Source: Fidelibacterota bacterium (lineage in GTDB: Bacteria > Marinisomatota > Marinisomatia > SCGC-AAA003-L08 > TMED6). Taken from it: a stretch of DNA of 22,989 bases. Location of the stretch: positions 1-22,989 of the forward strand of contig JAAZYZ010000070.1 of assembly GCA_014239355.1 (NCBI GenBank), in the 5' to 3' direction. The position numbers and the translations under genes were made by a program. This document shows, piece after piece, positions 15,225-22,989 of the stretch (position 1 is the stretch's first letter; every line of letters starts with the position of its first letter). The notes under the pieces were generated by a model that saw only the letters and a program-made list of their open reading frames with translations, ran no database searches and was not told where the DNA came from.

Positions 15225-18016
15225 TGTTCTAACAATCCCGAGCTAAGTAATTTAAAGATCAAATGAGAATTAATAGAAAGTATATTAGAGGGTTGAAATG
15301 TAATCGTATCTAATTCACTGTCAAATACAAATCTTGGTATTAAATATTGAGAAGAATCTCGTGTAAAATAACTTATTTGATCTTCTAAAATAGTTGATTG
15401 ATGAGTTATAACTGAATCTAACACCATACCTATTGAATCTAATGATGGAGATTGAAAATTAATATTTAATAAATTTTCATAATAATAATTATAATTATCT
15501 CCTATACAATCTAAATGAGAGACAAAAGTATTACTACTATCATACAGTACTTCTAAAGAATTACATGATAAATAATTCTGAATATCAGATTTGCATGTGC
15601 TATCTATAATTTGACTTTCCATATCACTTGTAAATAAGGAATCAATACATAAAGGAAAATAATCAGGACTATTTGTAATATACATTAATAAGTTTCCTCC
15701 AAAAGGAATTTGATTATCAATGTTCATATTAAGAGTTGCTGAAACTAAACCACTATCAATTTTGGTTGCAGTTTGTCTATCCATAGGATCTAAACCTGTA
15801 AATTCATTAGGAACAAAACTAAAAATATCTCCATCTTTAATAACTATAGTTAATGGTGAAATTACAATTTCAATATCTCCCCATAAAGATTTTTGTGGAA
15901 TCAAAGTTGCATCTCCATCCATAACTGCATATCCAGAAATATCAATAATATCATATGAGAATAGTTCAGTTATCTTATAATCCATTATTTCAATAATAGG
16001 ATCATCATGTATAATTGGATTATTTCCATAATGCTGAATCAACATTGAATCTTGTATAAATGAAATAGTTAAAGAATCAATATCAGAATATGGATCTAAA
16101 GTATCTAAAAATTTAATATTTGGTTCTACATGAATTTTTAAAGTATCCGTATCCGTAATACCATATAAATCTAAATATAGTTTCATATCAGCAGAAATCT
16201 GATTGTATAAATAAAGATTAAATTCCAAAAAAGGTAAATCAAATCCTTCAAATCCTGAAGGAAGATTACCTAAATCTATATCTGATGTTGAAAATTCATT
16301 TAAATTAACTTTTAATTCATCTAACTTAATTGTTTTTGACTCAATTCCATTACCTGTTAGACCATATGCTTCATCAAAATTAAGAGTTGCTAAATCTTCT
16401 TGAACTACAACTGAATAGCCTATTGATAGAGAATCTACACTGCTTCCATCTTGTTTTTTTATAGTGTAGTCTGAAATTATAACATCTTGAAATGATTCTC
16501 CTGATGATATTATCTGAGAATTAAAGAGAGACTCATTACTTGAATTAAACAAATTATCAGAAGAAATTTCAAATGTAATATCTGTAAAAAAATTATTTGT
16601 TAAATCAAAAGCAATACGATTTGTATCAATATCAACTAAGTCTTCTATATGACCTTCAATTAAGACCATATCATCATTTACTGGTAATTCAACAGAATAG
16701 CTTGTATCAATTATACATTCAATATCTGCATTTAATGATTGAAAATTATCTATATCTATCTCATTAGAAATTGTTAATTTTTCATCTCCTGTAACCCAAA
16801 CACCTAATGGCAAATCAATACATTCACTACCATTCCAATTTCCCTCAATAGTATTACAACAGGTTTCATTAGAAGTACATGCTATATAACAATTTTCATC
16901 TTGCCAATTTCCATCAATAATATCCACACAAACCGTCTGATTCATTTCAATTAAAAAATAACAAAAATTTCCATTCCAGTTAGCATCTTCAGAAAATAAG
17001 TTGCATGAAAATTCATCATTTATTTCTGGAATAATCTGAATACATTGATCATCTTGCCAAGTATAACCTAATTCAGAACAGACTTGATTATCTATATTAA
17101 TGGGAAATAAACAGTCCTCATCTTGCCAACTATAACCAAATTGTTCACATGTATCTTGATTATATAAATCACAAGACTCATAATTATCTGATAATTCTAA
17201 ATCCTGATCAATTCTTATATAAACATTACTTATCACATCGCATCCAAGGTTCTTATTGAATAAATTAGAAATTTCACTTTCTTCTCCATCAATATTTGTT
17301 AAATAGTTATTTATTAAATCTTCTTCGTTAGAAATAACCTGAAGTCGAAATTCATTAATTTTAAATGGAAACTCATTGTTTACAGAAAAAGTATTACTAC
17401 CCTGACCAATAGTAAGCCAATTTAATTGGTTTAAACACTCTATTTCTCCTATCCCATCACAAACTGAGCTATTAGTTTGTTCTATAGATTCCTCAATATC
17501 TTCTTCTAAAAAATCTAAATTTTCTGAAAAACATTTACCCTCACCAAGTAAATTAGAATCAGGAATTAAGCTGGAAAGTAAAATTTCTTCATTAATTGAA
17601 GGAAATTCTGGCATCGGGTTGGGATTTGAAACAGTAATATTTTGAAGATCAAAATCTAAATCATTTTCTGATATGATAAAAAAAGATTCATCTGTTTTGA
17701 CATAACCAGAATCAATGACGGATTCTTTTAATTCTATAATAAAATTAGTGCTATCAGGGCTTGTAATTTCAATATCATTAGATTCTGTAGCAATTGATGC
17801 CATAGAATAGTTTTCATTTAAGAGAGGTATTAATAAATCAAACTCCCAAGAAGGTGTCTCCCACTTCTGAGGCATTCTAAAATCACAACTTGTTAAAAAT
17901 AAAAAAACAAATACTGTAAGTATCCTAAAGCTATCTAAAAAGAGAAACTTAATATCTATAGTCTTTATTTTTAAAAGGACCTTCTTTAGGTATTCCTGTA
18001 TAGTTTGATTGATCAT
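15221..18016 (-). CDS. Large secreted lipoprotein with Cys-rich repeats (unknown function)
   Basis: I do not recognise a family. From the only ordinary start (ATG 18016) it has 931 residues, with a hydrophobic segment at about 31-41 ending in the lipobox LTSC (C44), so it is probably a lipid-anchored exported protein. Just after it comes [19 protein letters not shown], a W-rich segment. Residues 282-400 hold five tandem C-x(11-13)-C repeats with a central G-x-W or N-W. The C-terminal half is beta-rich, with no catalytic motif seen. The ATG overlaps ahcY by 68 bases and leaves a 30-residue N-terminal extension. There is no ATG, GTG or TTG between it and the signal peptide; an AUU at 17953, overlapping the ahcY stop, would give a normal short signal peptide. 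It overlaps the barrel gene by 4 bases. Confidence 0.75.
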   Translation of the reverse strand: MINQTIQEYLKKVLLKIKTIDIKFLFLDSFRILTVFVFLFLTSCDFRMPQKWETPSWEFDLLIPLLNENYSMASIATESNDIEITSPDSTNFIIELKESVIDSGYVKTDESFFIISENDLDFDLQNITVSNPNPMPEFPSINEEILLSSLIPDSNLLGEGKCFSENLDFLEEDIEESIEQTNSSVCDGIGEIECLNQLNWLTIGQGSNTFSVNNEFPFKINEFRLQVISNEEDLINNYLTNIDGEESEISNLFNKNLGCDVISNVYIRIDQDLELSDNYESCDLYNQDTCEQFGYSWQDEDCLFPINIDNQVCSELGYTWQDDQCIQIIPEINDEFSCNLFSEDANWNGNFCYFLIEMNQTVCVDIIDGNWQDENCYIACTSNETCCNTIEGNWNGSECIDLPLGVWVTGDEKLTISNEIDIDNFQSLNADIECIIDTSYSVELPVNDDMVLIEGHIEDLVDIDTNRIAFDLTNNFFTDITFEISSDNLFNSSNESLFNSQIISSGESFQDVIISDYTIKKQDGSSVDSLSIGYSVVVQEDLATLNFDEAYGLTGNGIESKTIKLDELKVNLNEFSTSDIDLGNLPSGFEGFDLPFLEFNLYLYNQISADMKLYLDLYGITDTDTLKIHVEPNIKFLDTLDPYSDIDSLTISFIQDSMLIQHYGNNPIIHDDPIIEIMDYKITELFSYDIIDISGYAVMDGDATLIPQKSLWGDIEIVISPLTIVIKDGDIFSFVPNEFTGLDPMDRQTATKIDSGLVSATLNMNIDNQIPFGGNLLMYITNSPDYFPLCIDSLFTSDMESQIIDSTCKSDIQNYLSCNSLEVLYDSSNTFVSHLDCIGDNYNYYYENLLNINFQSPSLDSIGMVLDSVITHQSTILEDQISYFTRDSSQYLIPRFVFDSELDTITFQPSNILSINSHLIFKLLSSGLLEQ
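16817..17173 (-). repeat. Five tandem Cys-Trp-Cys protein repeats inside the lipoprotein
   Basis: In residues 282-400 the unit C-x5-6-(G/N)-x-W-x4-C recurs about every 24 residues. Its pairs are C290-C302 (with GYSWQDED), C313-C325 (GYTWQDDQ), C338-C352 (ANWNGN), C363-C376 (GNWQDEN) and C387-C399 (GNWNGSE). Linkers are acidic and Asn-rich. The DNA copies are diverged, so this is an old duplication. The paired Cys suggest disulfide-held loops outside the cytoplasm. Confidence 0.8.
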
Positions 18017-19253
18017 CTGTCATTTTAGTTAATTTAACTCCTAAATGATTCAAATGAAGTGTTGCAACTTTTTCATCTAAATCTTTTGGAAGAATATGAA
18101 CCCCTTTATCAACATTACCTTCCCATAGAGTAATTTGTGCAAAAACTTGATTCGTAAAAGAAGTAGACATCACAAAAGATGAATGTCCAGTAGCATTTCC
18201 TAAATTGACTAGCCTTCCTTTAGATAGCAATATTATTGATTTTCCATTTGAAAATTCAAATCGATCCACTTGTGGTTTAATATTTAATTCGGTAGTATTA
18301 CTTTCTAAAAACTCTACATCAATTTCATGGTCAAAGTGTCCTATATTACATAAAATAGCATTATTTTTCATTTCTTTCATATGATTTTTATTAACTACAT
18401 GCTTATTACCCGTAGCAGTGACAAAAATATCACCATATTTGCAAGCATCATCCATATCTACAACAGAAAAACCTTCCATTGCTGCTTGAAGAGCACATAT
18501 AGGGTCAATCTCTGTAACAAAGACTTGAGCTCCATAACCTTGCATTGATTGTGCACAACCTTTTCCAACATCTCCGTAACCACAAACTACAACTTTTTTA
18601 CCAGCCAACATAATATCTGTAGCTCTTTTAAGTCCATCAGCTAAAGATTCTCTACAACCATATTTATTATCAAATTTAGATTTTGTAACTGAGTCATTAA
18701 CATTAATAGCAGGAAATGGTAATTTACCTTCAGAAAATAATTTTTCTAAACGGTGAACTCCTGTAGTTGTTTCTTCTGAAACACCTTTAATTGAGTCAAT
18801 CATTTCTGGATAGTTTTCCAATACTCTCAATGTTAAATCACCACCATCATCTAACAACATATTAGGAGATTTCCCTTCAAAATCTAATGTTTGATCAATG
18901 CACCATAAATATTCTTCCTCACTCTCACCTTTCCATGCAAATACTGGAATATTTTTTGATGCAATTGCTGCGGCAGCTTGATCTTGAGTAGAATAAATAT
19001 TACAAGAAGACCATCTAACTTCTGCGCCTAAATCAATCAATGTTTCAATTAAAACTGCAGTTTGAATTGTCATATGTATACAACCTGAAATCCTTGCTCC
19101 TTTTAATGGTTTTTTATCTTTATACATCTGTCTTAATGACATTAGGCCAGGCATTTCAGCTTCTGCTAATTGAATTTCTTTTCTACCTAAATCTGCTAAA
19201 GTGATATCAGCAACTTTATAATCTAAAGATGTAGTTTTTTCTGCAGTTTTCAT
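17949..19253 (-). CDS. ahcY: Adenosylhomocysteinase (SAH hydrolase)
   Basis: Splits S-adenosylhomocysteine into adenosine and homocysteine, relieving product inhibition of methyltransferases. At 434 residues it is of normal length. Motifs are [16 protein letters not shown] (83-98), DDGGDLT (135-141), [10 protein letters not shown] (160-169), [18 protein letters not shown] (186-203, with the catalytic Lys and Asp region) and the NAD-binding loop GYGDVGKG (225-232). The C-terminus ends in the family's K-D-Y-R-Y, which completes the active site of the neighbouring subunit. It starts 4 bases after metK, so the two activated-methyl-cycle enzymes are co-transcribed. Confidence 0.98.
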   Translation of the reverse strand: MKTAEKTTSLDYKVADITLADLGRKEIQLAEAEMPGLMSLRQMYKDKKPLKGARISGCIHMTIQTAVLIETLIDLGAEVRWSSCNIYSTQDQAAAAIASKNIPVFAWKGESEEEYLWCIDQTLDFEGKSPNMLLDDGGDLTLRVLENYPEMIDSIKGVSEETTTGVHRLEKLFSEGKLPFPAINVNDSVTKSKFDNKYGCRESLADGLKRATDIMLAGKKVVVCGYGDVGKGCAQSMQGYGAQVFVTEIDPICALQAAMEGFSVVDMDDACKYGDIFVTATGNKHVVNKNHMKEMKNNAILCNIGHFDHEIDVEFLESNTTELNIKPQVDRFEFSNGKSIILLSKGRLVNLGNATGHSSFVMSTSFTNQVFAQITLWEGNVDKGVHILPKDLDEKVATLHLNHLGVKLTKMTDDQSNYTGIPKEGPFKNKDYRY

Positions 19254-19257
19254 AATT

Positions 19258-20445
19258 TTATTTCTTCCTTAATATTTTTTCAACCATATCTATTTTTTCC
19301 CATTCATACCCTTCTCTACCAAAATGACCATAAGCAGATAAAGGTGTATATATAGGCCTTTTAAGTTTTAGATGATTAATTATTTCTTGAGGTTTAAGTG
19401 GAAAAACTTCTTTAACTATTTTAGCAAGTTTATAATCATCAATTTTACCTGTATTAAAAGTATTTACATTAACTGACACAGGTTCTGCAACACCAATACT
19501 ATATGCTAATTGTACTTCACAACGGTCTGCTAATTTAGCAGCCACAATATTCTTTGCAACATATCTAGACATATATGCTGCTGAACGATCTACTTTTGAG
19601 GAGTCTTTACCTGAAAAAGCTCCACCACCATGTCGCGCATAGCCTCCATAAGTATCAACAATAATTTTTCTTCCTGTAAGGCCTGTATCAGCTAGTGGAC
19701 CACCAATTACAAATCGACCAGTTCCATTAACAATAAAATTATGATCATATTCAATATCATATTTATCTAAAACAGGAATAATTATATGTTTTATAACATT
19801 GTCTTTAATAAATTGATGTTCTTCTTTTTCTGTCTTAAATTTATTTAATAAGCTTTTATGCTGAGTTGCAATTACAACGCTACTAACCTTTACAGGTTTA
19901 TCATTTTCATATTCAACACTAACTTGAGATTTTCCATCTGGCTTAAGCCATGTTAATGTTCCATCTTTTCTTAATTTTGATAAACGATAAGATAATTTTT
20001 GAGCTAATTGAATAGGAAGTGGCATAAGCTCTGGAGTTTCATTACAAGCAAAGCCAAACATTAAACCTTGATCGCCTGCTCCCTGTTCATGATTTTGAAA
20101 TACATCAACCCCTTGAGCAATATGTGAGCTTTGTGAAACTATGTTATGTTGAATTGAAAAATGTTTGTTTCTACTTAAAGAAGAAGTTGCTCCTAATTCT
20201 TCAGTGGTATAACCTATTCTTTTTAAAGCTTTTTCAACTATTGATTCATATTGAACTTCTGCTGATGTTGTGATTTCACCTGATATGATTGCTTGACCTT
20301 GCGTAATCATTGTTTCGCATGCCACTCTTGCTTCAGGATCTTGCTCTAATATCGCATCTAATATAGAATCAGAAATTTGATCGCATACTTTATCAGGATG
20401 TCCTTCAGTTACTGATTCTGATGTAAAAATATATTTTTTATCCAT
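19258..20445 (-). CDS. metK: S-adenosylmethionine synthetase
   Basis: Makes S-adenosylmethionine from methionine and ATP. At 395 residues it is of normal length. Motifs are [20 protein letters not shown] (7-26, including the metal and ATP-binding His and Asp), [12 protein letters not shown] (the family hexapeptide region), [22 protein letters not shown] and [19 protein letters not shown] (the phosphate-binding GGGAFSGKD). It is followed by ahcY after 4 bases. The 60-base gap upstream is too short for a SAM riboswitch. Confidence 0.98.
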   Translation of the reverse strand: MDKKYIFTSESVTEGHPDKVCDQISDSILDAILEQDPEARVACETMITQGQAIISGEITTSAEVQYESIVEKALKRIGYTTEELGATSSLSRNKHFSIQHNIVSQSSHIAQGVDVFQNHEQGAGDQGLMFGFACNETPELMPLPIQLAQKLSYRLSKLRKDGTLTWLKPDGKSQVSVEYENDKPVKVSSVVIATQHKSLLNKFKTEKEEHQFIKDNVIKHIIIPVLDKYDIEYDHNFIVNGTGRFVIGGPLADTGLTGRKIIVDTYGGYARHGGGAFSGKDSSKVDRSAAYMSRYVAKNIVAAKLADRCEVQLAYSIGVAEPVSVNVNTFNTGKIDDYKLAKIVKEVFPLKPQEIINHLKLKRPIYTPLSAYGHFGREGYEWEKIDMVEKILRKK

Positions 20446-20505
20446 ATTCCAACCATTTTATAAATTAATTACGTTAAAAAAAGTGTGCACAAACTAAGAA
20501 AATTA
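20446..20505 (-). other. pckA-metK intergenic gap
   Basis: This 60-base AT-rich gap contains, on the minus strand, TTTGTGCACAC followed by seven T residues (20483-20477). The core TGTGCACA is an 8-base palindrome and cannot form a proper looped stem, so I do not call it a terminator. A metK promoter may be here (for example TATAAAA near 20460), but it is not well supported. Confidence 0.3.
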
Positions 20506-22113
20506 TTATTTCGGACCAAACTCTTTTAAATATCCTACTGAATCACCATATTTATTAAAATTCTCTTTGAATGCATTAGATAGCTCTAATGATTTAGAAT
20601 CATATAAAGATTTATTTGACCAACTATCTCTTGGATTCAGTACATCACTTGGAATCCCATCAATACTAATTGGAATATCTAAATTAAAAATAGGGTCTGT
20701 ACTATAATCAGATCTTTCAATATTACCGTTTAAAATTGAGGAAATCATTTTTCTAGTAAACTTGATACTAATCCTTTTTGCTCCAGAAATTGCTGAGCCA
20801 CCTATCCAACCCGTATTAACTAAATAAACAGGTACATTATAGTCTTCTATTTTTTTCTTTAATAACTCAGCATAAACTAATGGATGTAATGTTAAAAATG
20901 GTCCTCCATAGCATGGTGAAAAAGTAGCTTGAGGCTCTGTTACTCCTCTTTCTGTACCTGCTACTTTAGCGGTATATCCACTTATAAAATGATACATTGC
21001 TTGATTAGCAGATAGCTTTGATATTGCAGGGAGTATACCAAAAGCATCACAAGTTAAAAATATAATTTTACTTGGGTGCTCTGCTATGCTATTCATACCT
21101 TTAGCCATTAATGAATTATCAATATGATATAATGGGTAAGATACACGCGTATTTTCTGTTTTTGAACTATCTGAAAAATCTATTTCTCTAGTATTTTCAT
21201 TAAAACCTACATTTTCTAATAATGCACCATGTCTAATGGCATTATATATATCAGGTTCATCATCTCTATTTAAATTAATAGTTTTTGCATAGCATCCACC
21301 TTCAAAATTAAAAATACCATTATCAGACCAACCATGCTCATCATCCCCAATTAAAGGCCTTTCTGGATCTGTTGAAAGTGTAGTTTTTCCAGTTCCACTT
21401 AATCCAAAAAATAATGCTGTGTTTTTGTTGTCAATGTCAGTATTTGCAGAACAATGCATAGATAAAATACCTTTTTGAGGTAACATATAATGAAGTATAG
21501 AAAAAATTCCTTTTTTCATTTCTCCACCATATTCAGTGCCTCCAATAATTGCAAGATTCTTTTCTAAATTAAAAATGATAAAAGTTTTAGAATTAAGTTT
21601 ATGTTTTTTATAATCTTCATTTTGAAAATGAGAAGCATTAATAATTGTAAATTTTGGTTTAAAATTTGCTAACTCATTTAAATTAGGACGAATAAACATA
21701 TTATGACAAAAATGATTTTGCCATGCTTTTTTAGAAATTACTCTAATTGGTAAAGTGTGGTCATGATCTGCTCCTGCAAATCCATCAAAAATATATGTTT
21801 TAGTATTACCATTCTTATTATAAGAGTCAATAACTTTTTCATATAGGTCATCAAAAATAGATGAGTCTACTTTAGCATTTACAGGTCCCCACCATAATTT
21901 ATCTTTTGAGGTAGGTTCAACAACAAAATATTTATCTTTTGGAGAACGTCCAGTATATTCGCCTGTATCAACTATTGTGGCCCCATTCATTGCCATTTTA
22001 GTTTCGCCATTTAATAATCCTTCTTCTATAATACGCTCAATTGATAAGTTTCTATAAATTTTATCAAGCGATTTAAAACCTAAATTATCTAATTCTAATT
22101 CTTTATAATCCAT
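20506..22113 (-). CDS. pckA: Phosphoenolpyruvate carboxykinase (ATP)
   Basis: Interconverts oxaloacetate plus ATP and phosphoenolpyruvate plus CO2 plus ADP, the entry to gluconeogenesis or, in reverse, an anaplerotic step. The 535 residues fit the ATP-dependent type. Motifs are TGRSPKDKY (54-62, substrate-binding Arg), GGTEYGGEMKKGIF (191-204), the kinase-1a P-loop GLSGTGKTTLS (237-247) and GDDEHGWSDNGIFNFEGGCYAK (256-277, kinase-2 and metal ligands). A Shine-Dalgarno AGGA is 6 bases before the ATG. The gap to xerC is only 14 bases, so it is probably on that transcript. Confidence 0.98.
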   Translation of the reverse strand: MDYKELELDNLGFKSLDKIYRNLSIERIIEEGLLNGETKMAMNGATIVDTGEYTGRSPKDKYFVVEPTSKDKLWWGPVNAKVDSSIFDDLYEKVIDSYNKNGNTKTYIFDGFAGADHDHTLPIRVISKKAWQNHFCHNMFIRPNLNELANFKPKFTIINASHFQNEDYKKHKLNSKTFIIFNLEKNLAIIGGTEYGGEMKKGIFSILHYMLPQKGILSMHCSANTDIDNKNTALFFGLSGTGKTTLSTDPERPLIGDDEHGWSDNGIFNFEGGCYAKTINLNRDDEPDIYNAIRHGALLENVGFNENTREIDFSDSSKTENTRVSYPLYHIDNSLMAKGMNSIAEHPSKIIFLTCDAFGILPAISKLSANQAMYHFISGYTAKVAGTERGVTEPQATFSPCYGGPFLTLHPLVYAELLKKKIEDYNVPVYLVNTGWIGGSAISGAKRISIKFTRKMISSILNGNIERSDYSTDPIFNLDIPISIDGIPSDVLNPRDSWSNKSLYDSKSLELSNAFKENFNKYGDSVGYLKEFGPK

Positions 22114-22127
22114 AATAAATCCTAAAT

Positions 22128-22989
22128 TTATTTAGCATGAGGATGTGCTTTTTTAAAACTTTTCTTCAATTCTGATATATTGACATGAGTATAAATTTGA
22201 GTCGAAGATAAATCTTTATGGCCCAACAACTCTTTAACACTCATTAAATCTGCTCCATTATTCAATAAATGAGTAGCAAAAGTATGCCTTAAAGCATGAG
22301 GACTGATTTGCTCATTTCGTGTTACTTTAGCAGTATATTTTTTCACTATATTAAAAACACTTCTTTCCGACAAATAGTTATTTTTACTTTTTCTTACTTT
22401 CTTAAATAAATATTCAGAACTTTTTATATTATCACAATTTAAATAATCTTCTAATTTTTTCTTAGCATAATTACCAATAATTACAATTCTTTCTTTATTA
22501 CCTTTTCCTAATATAGTAATTGAATTATCTAATAGATTAATATCTTCAATTTTAATTTTTACTAATTCTGAAATACGAATACCTGTAGAATAGAATATTT
22601 CTAATATTAAATTATTTCTTAATTCATCAAAATTGTTAGAATCATCAAGTTCAAGTAACAAACTAATTTGATCTTGATTGAGAAAAATAGGTAATTTTTT
22701 ATCTAATTTAGGGGATGGAACTGATTTTACAATATTATTTTCTAAAATATTTTTCTTAACTAAAAAGTTAAATAGCGACTTAATGCTAGCCAACTTACGT
22801 GAAACAGTTTTTGAATTTAATTTTTTAACACTTAAGAAATATAAATACTCATGAATATGTTTTTTTTTAACATCATTCCAATCTGAAAAAGAACTTTTAT
22901 TAATAAATTGATAAAAGTCATTTAAGTCTTTCTTGTATGCTCGCAAAGTATTACTTGAATATTTCTTTTCAAAATATATGTAACTTAAA
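22128..22989 (-). CDS. Tyrosine recombinase XerC/XerD (5' end cut by window)
   Basis: Site-specific recombinase of the XerC/XerD type that resolves chromosome dimers. The frame stays open to the right edge with no stop: 14 residues precede the first possible start (TTG at 22946) and read LSYIYFEKKYSSNT before LRAYKKDL. This matches the usual Xer SAM-like N-terminal domain, so the true start lies beyond 22989 and the TTG should not be used. The catalytic set is complete: R in GIRISEL, K in GKGNKER, H-x-x-R in HALRHTF, H in LGHKDLS and the nucleophile Y in IYTH. XerC cannot be told from XerD. Nothing nearby suggests a mobile-element integrase. It precedes pckA by 14 bases. Confidence 0.93.
   Translation of the reverse strand, partial: LSYIYFEKKYSSNTLRAYKKDLNDFYQFINKSSFSDWNDVKKKHIHEYLYFLSVKKLNSKTVSRKLASIKSLFNFLVKKNILENNIVKSVPSPKLDKKLPIFLNQDQISLLLELDDSNNFDELRNNLILEIFYSTGIRISELVKIKIEDINLLDNSITILGKGNKERIVIIGNYAKKKLEDYLNCDNIKSSEYLFKKVRKSKNNYLSERSVFNIVKKYTAKVTRNEQISPHALRHTFATHLLNNGADLMSVKELLGHKDLSSTQIYTHVNISELKKSFKKAHPHAK

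Noticed and set aside
15720..15980. Plus-strand open frame of 86 codons
   Set aside because: Antisense to the lipoprotein gene, with no homology that I recognise and no ribosome-binding site.
20446..20505. SAM or SAH riboswitch upstream of metK-ahcY
   Set aside because: The gap is 60 bases, with no GC-rich stems or known riboswitch core.
22128..22989. Integrase of a mobile element or phage
   Set aside because: The sequence and length fit housekeeping XerC/XerD; there is no tRNA attachment site, flanking repeat or cargo nearby.

Overview
The window is a dense, very AT-rich stretch of a bacterial chromosome. It is almost all core metabolism and translation genes, with no insertion sequence, phage, CRISPR array or other mobile cargo. 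A C-terminal type IX secretion (T9SS, Por) sorting domain, a secreted-lipoprotein/beta-barrel pair with no close match that I know, a YjgP/YjgQ lipopolysaccharide export permease (so a Gram-negative envelope) and marked AT bias point to the FCB group. A marine Candidatus Marinimicrobia (SAR406)-like lineage is my best guess. This is inference from content, not a phylogenetic placement.

Layout, left to right. (1) 1-255: a minus-strand membrane-protein gene cut by the window edge. (2) 305-832 (+): flavin reductase, facing a minus-strand unit across a bidirectional terminator (834-864). That unit reads, from high to low coordinates, DUF512 radical-SAM protein, der, a secreted HExxH protein with a T9SS tail, a YigZ-like protein and initiator tRNA-fMet. 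Its four protein genes overlap end to end; the tRNA appears to have its own promoter. (3) 5784-6185 (+): a TerB-like protein. (4) 6189-9677 (-): the translation cluster rplM-rpsI-rpsB-tsf-pyrH-frr. (5) 9759-12520 (-): pyrR-pyrB-pyrC', preceded by a leader with an intrinsic terminator just ahead of pyrR. (6) 12688-13770 (+): LptF/LptG-type permease. (7) 13767-22989 (-): xerC/D (cut by the right edge), pckA, metK, ahcY, a large Cys-rich-repeat lipoprotein and a probable outer-membrane barrel.

How the genes work together. The translation cluster supplies ribosomal proteins L13, S9 and S2, EF-Ts and ribosome recycling factor, and carries UMP kinase. The neighbouring pyr genes make carbamoyl aspartate under probable PyrR control. 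MetK and AhcY make S-adenosylmethionine and clear S-adenosylhomocysteine. PckA links oxaloacetate and phosphoenolpyruvate. The lipoprotein and barrel overlap by 4 bases and probably act together in the outer membrane.

Most interesting points. The dihydroorotase-like gene has lost key metal and catalytic residues and sits in a pyrR-pyrB-pyrC' order like that of pseudomonads, so it is probably a structural partner of aspartate transcarbamoylase. The pyrR leader looks like an attenuator. The lipoprotein has five tandem C...W...C repeats and has no ordinary start codon compatible with a short signal peptide; an AUU overlapping the ahcY stop would give one. There is no gene-free stretch longer than 300 bases; the longest is the 167-base pyrR/lptF-G intergenic region.
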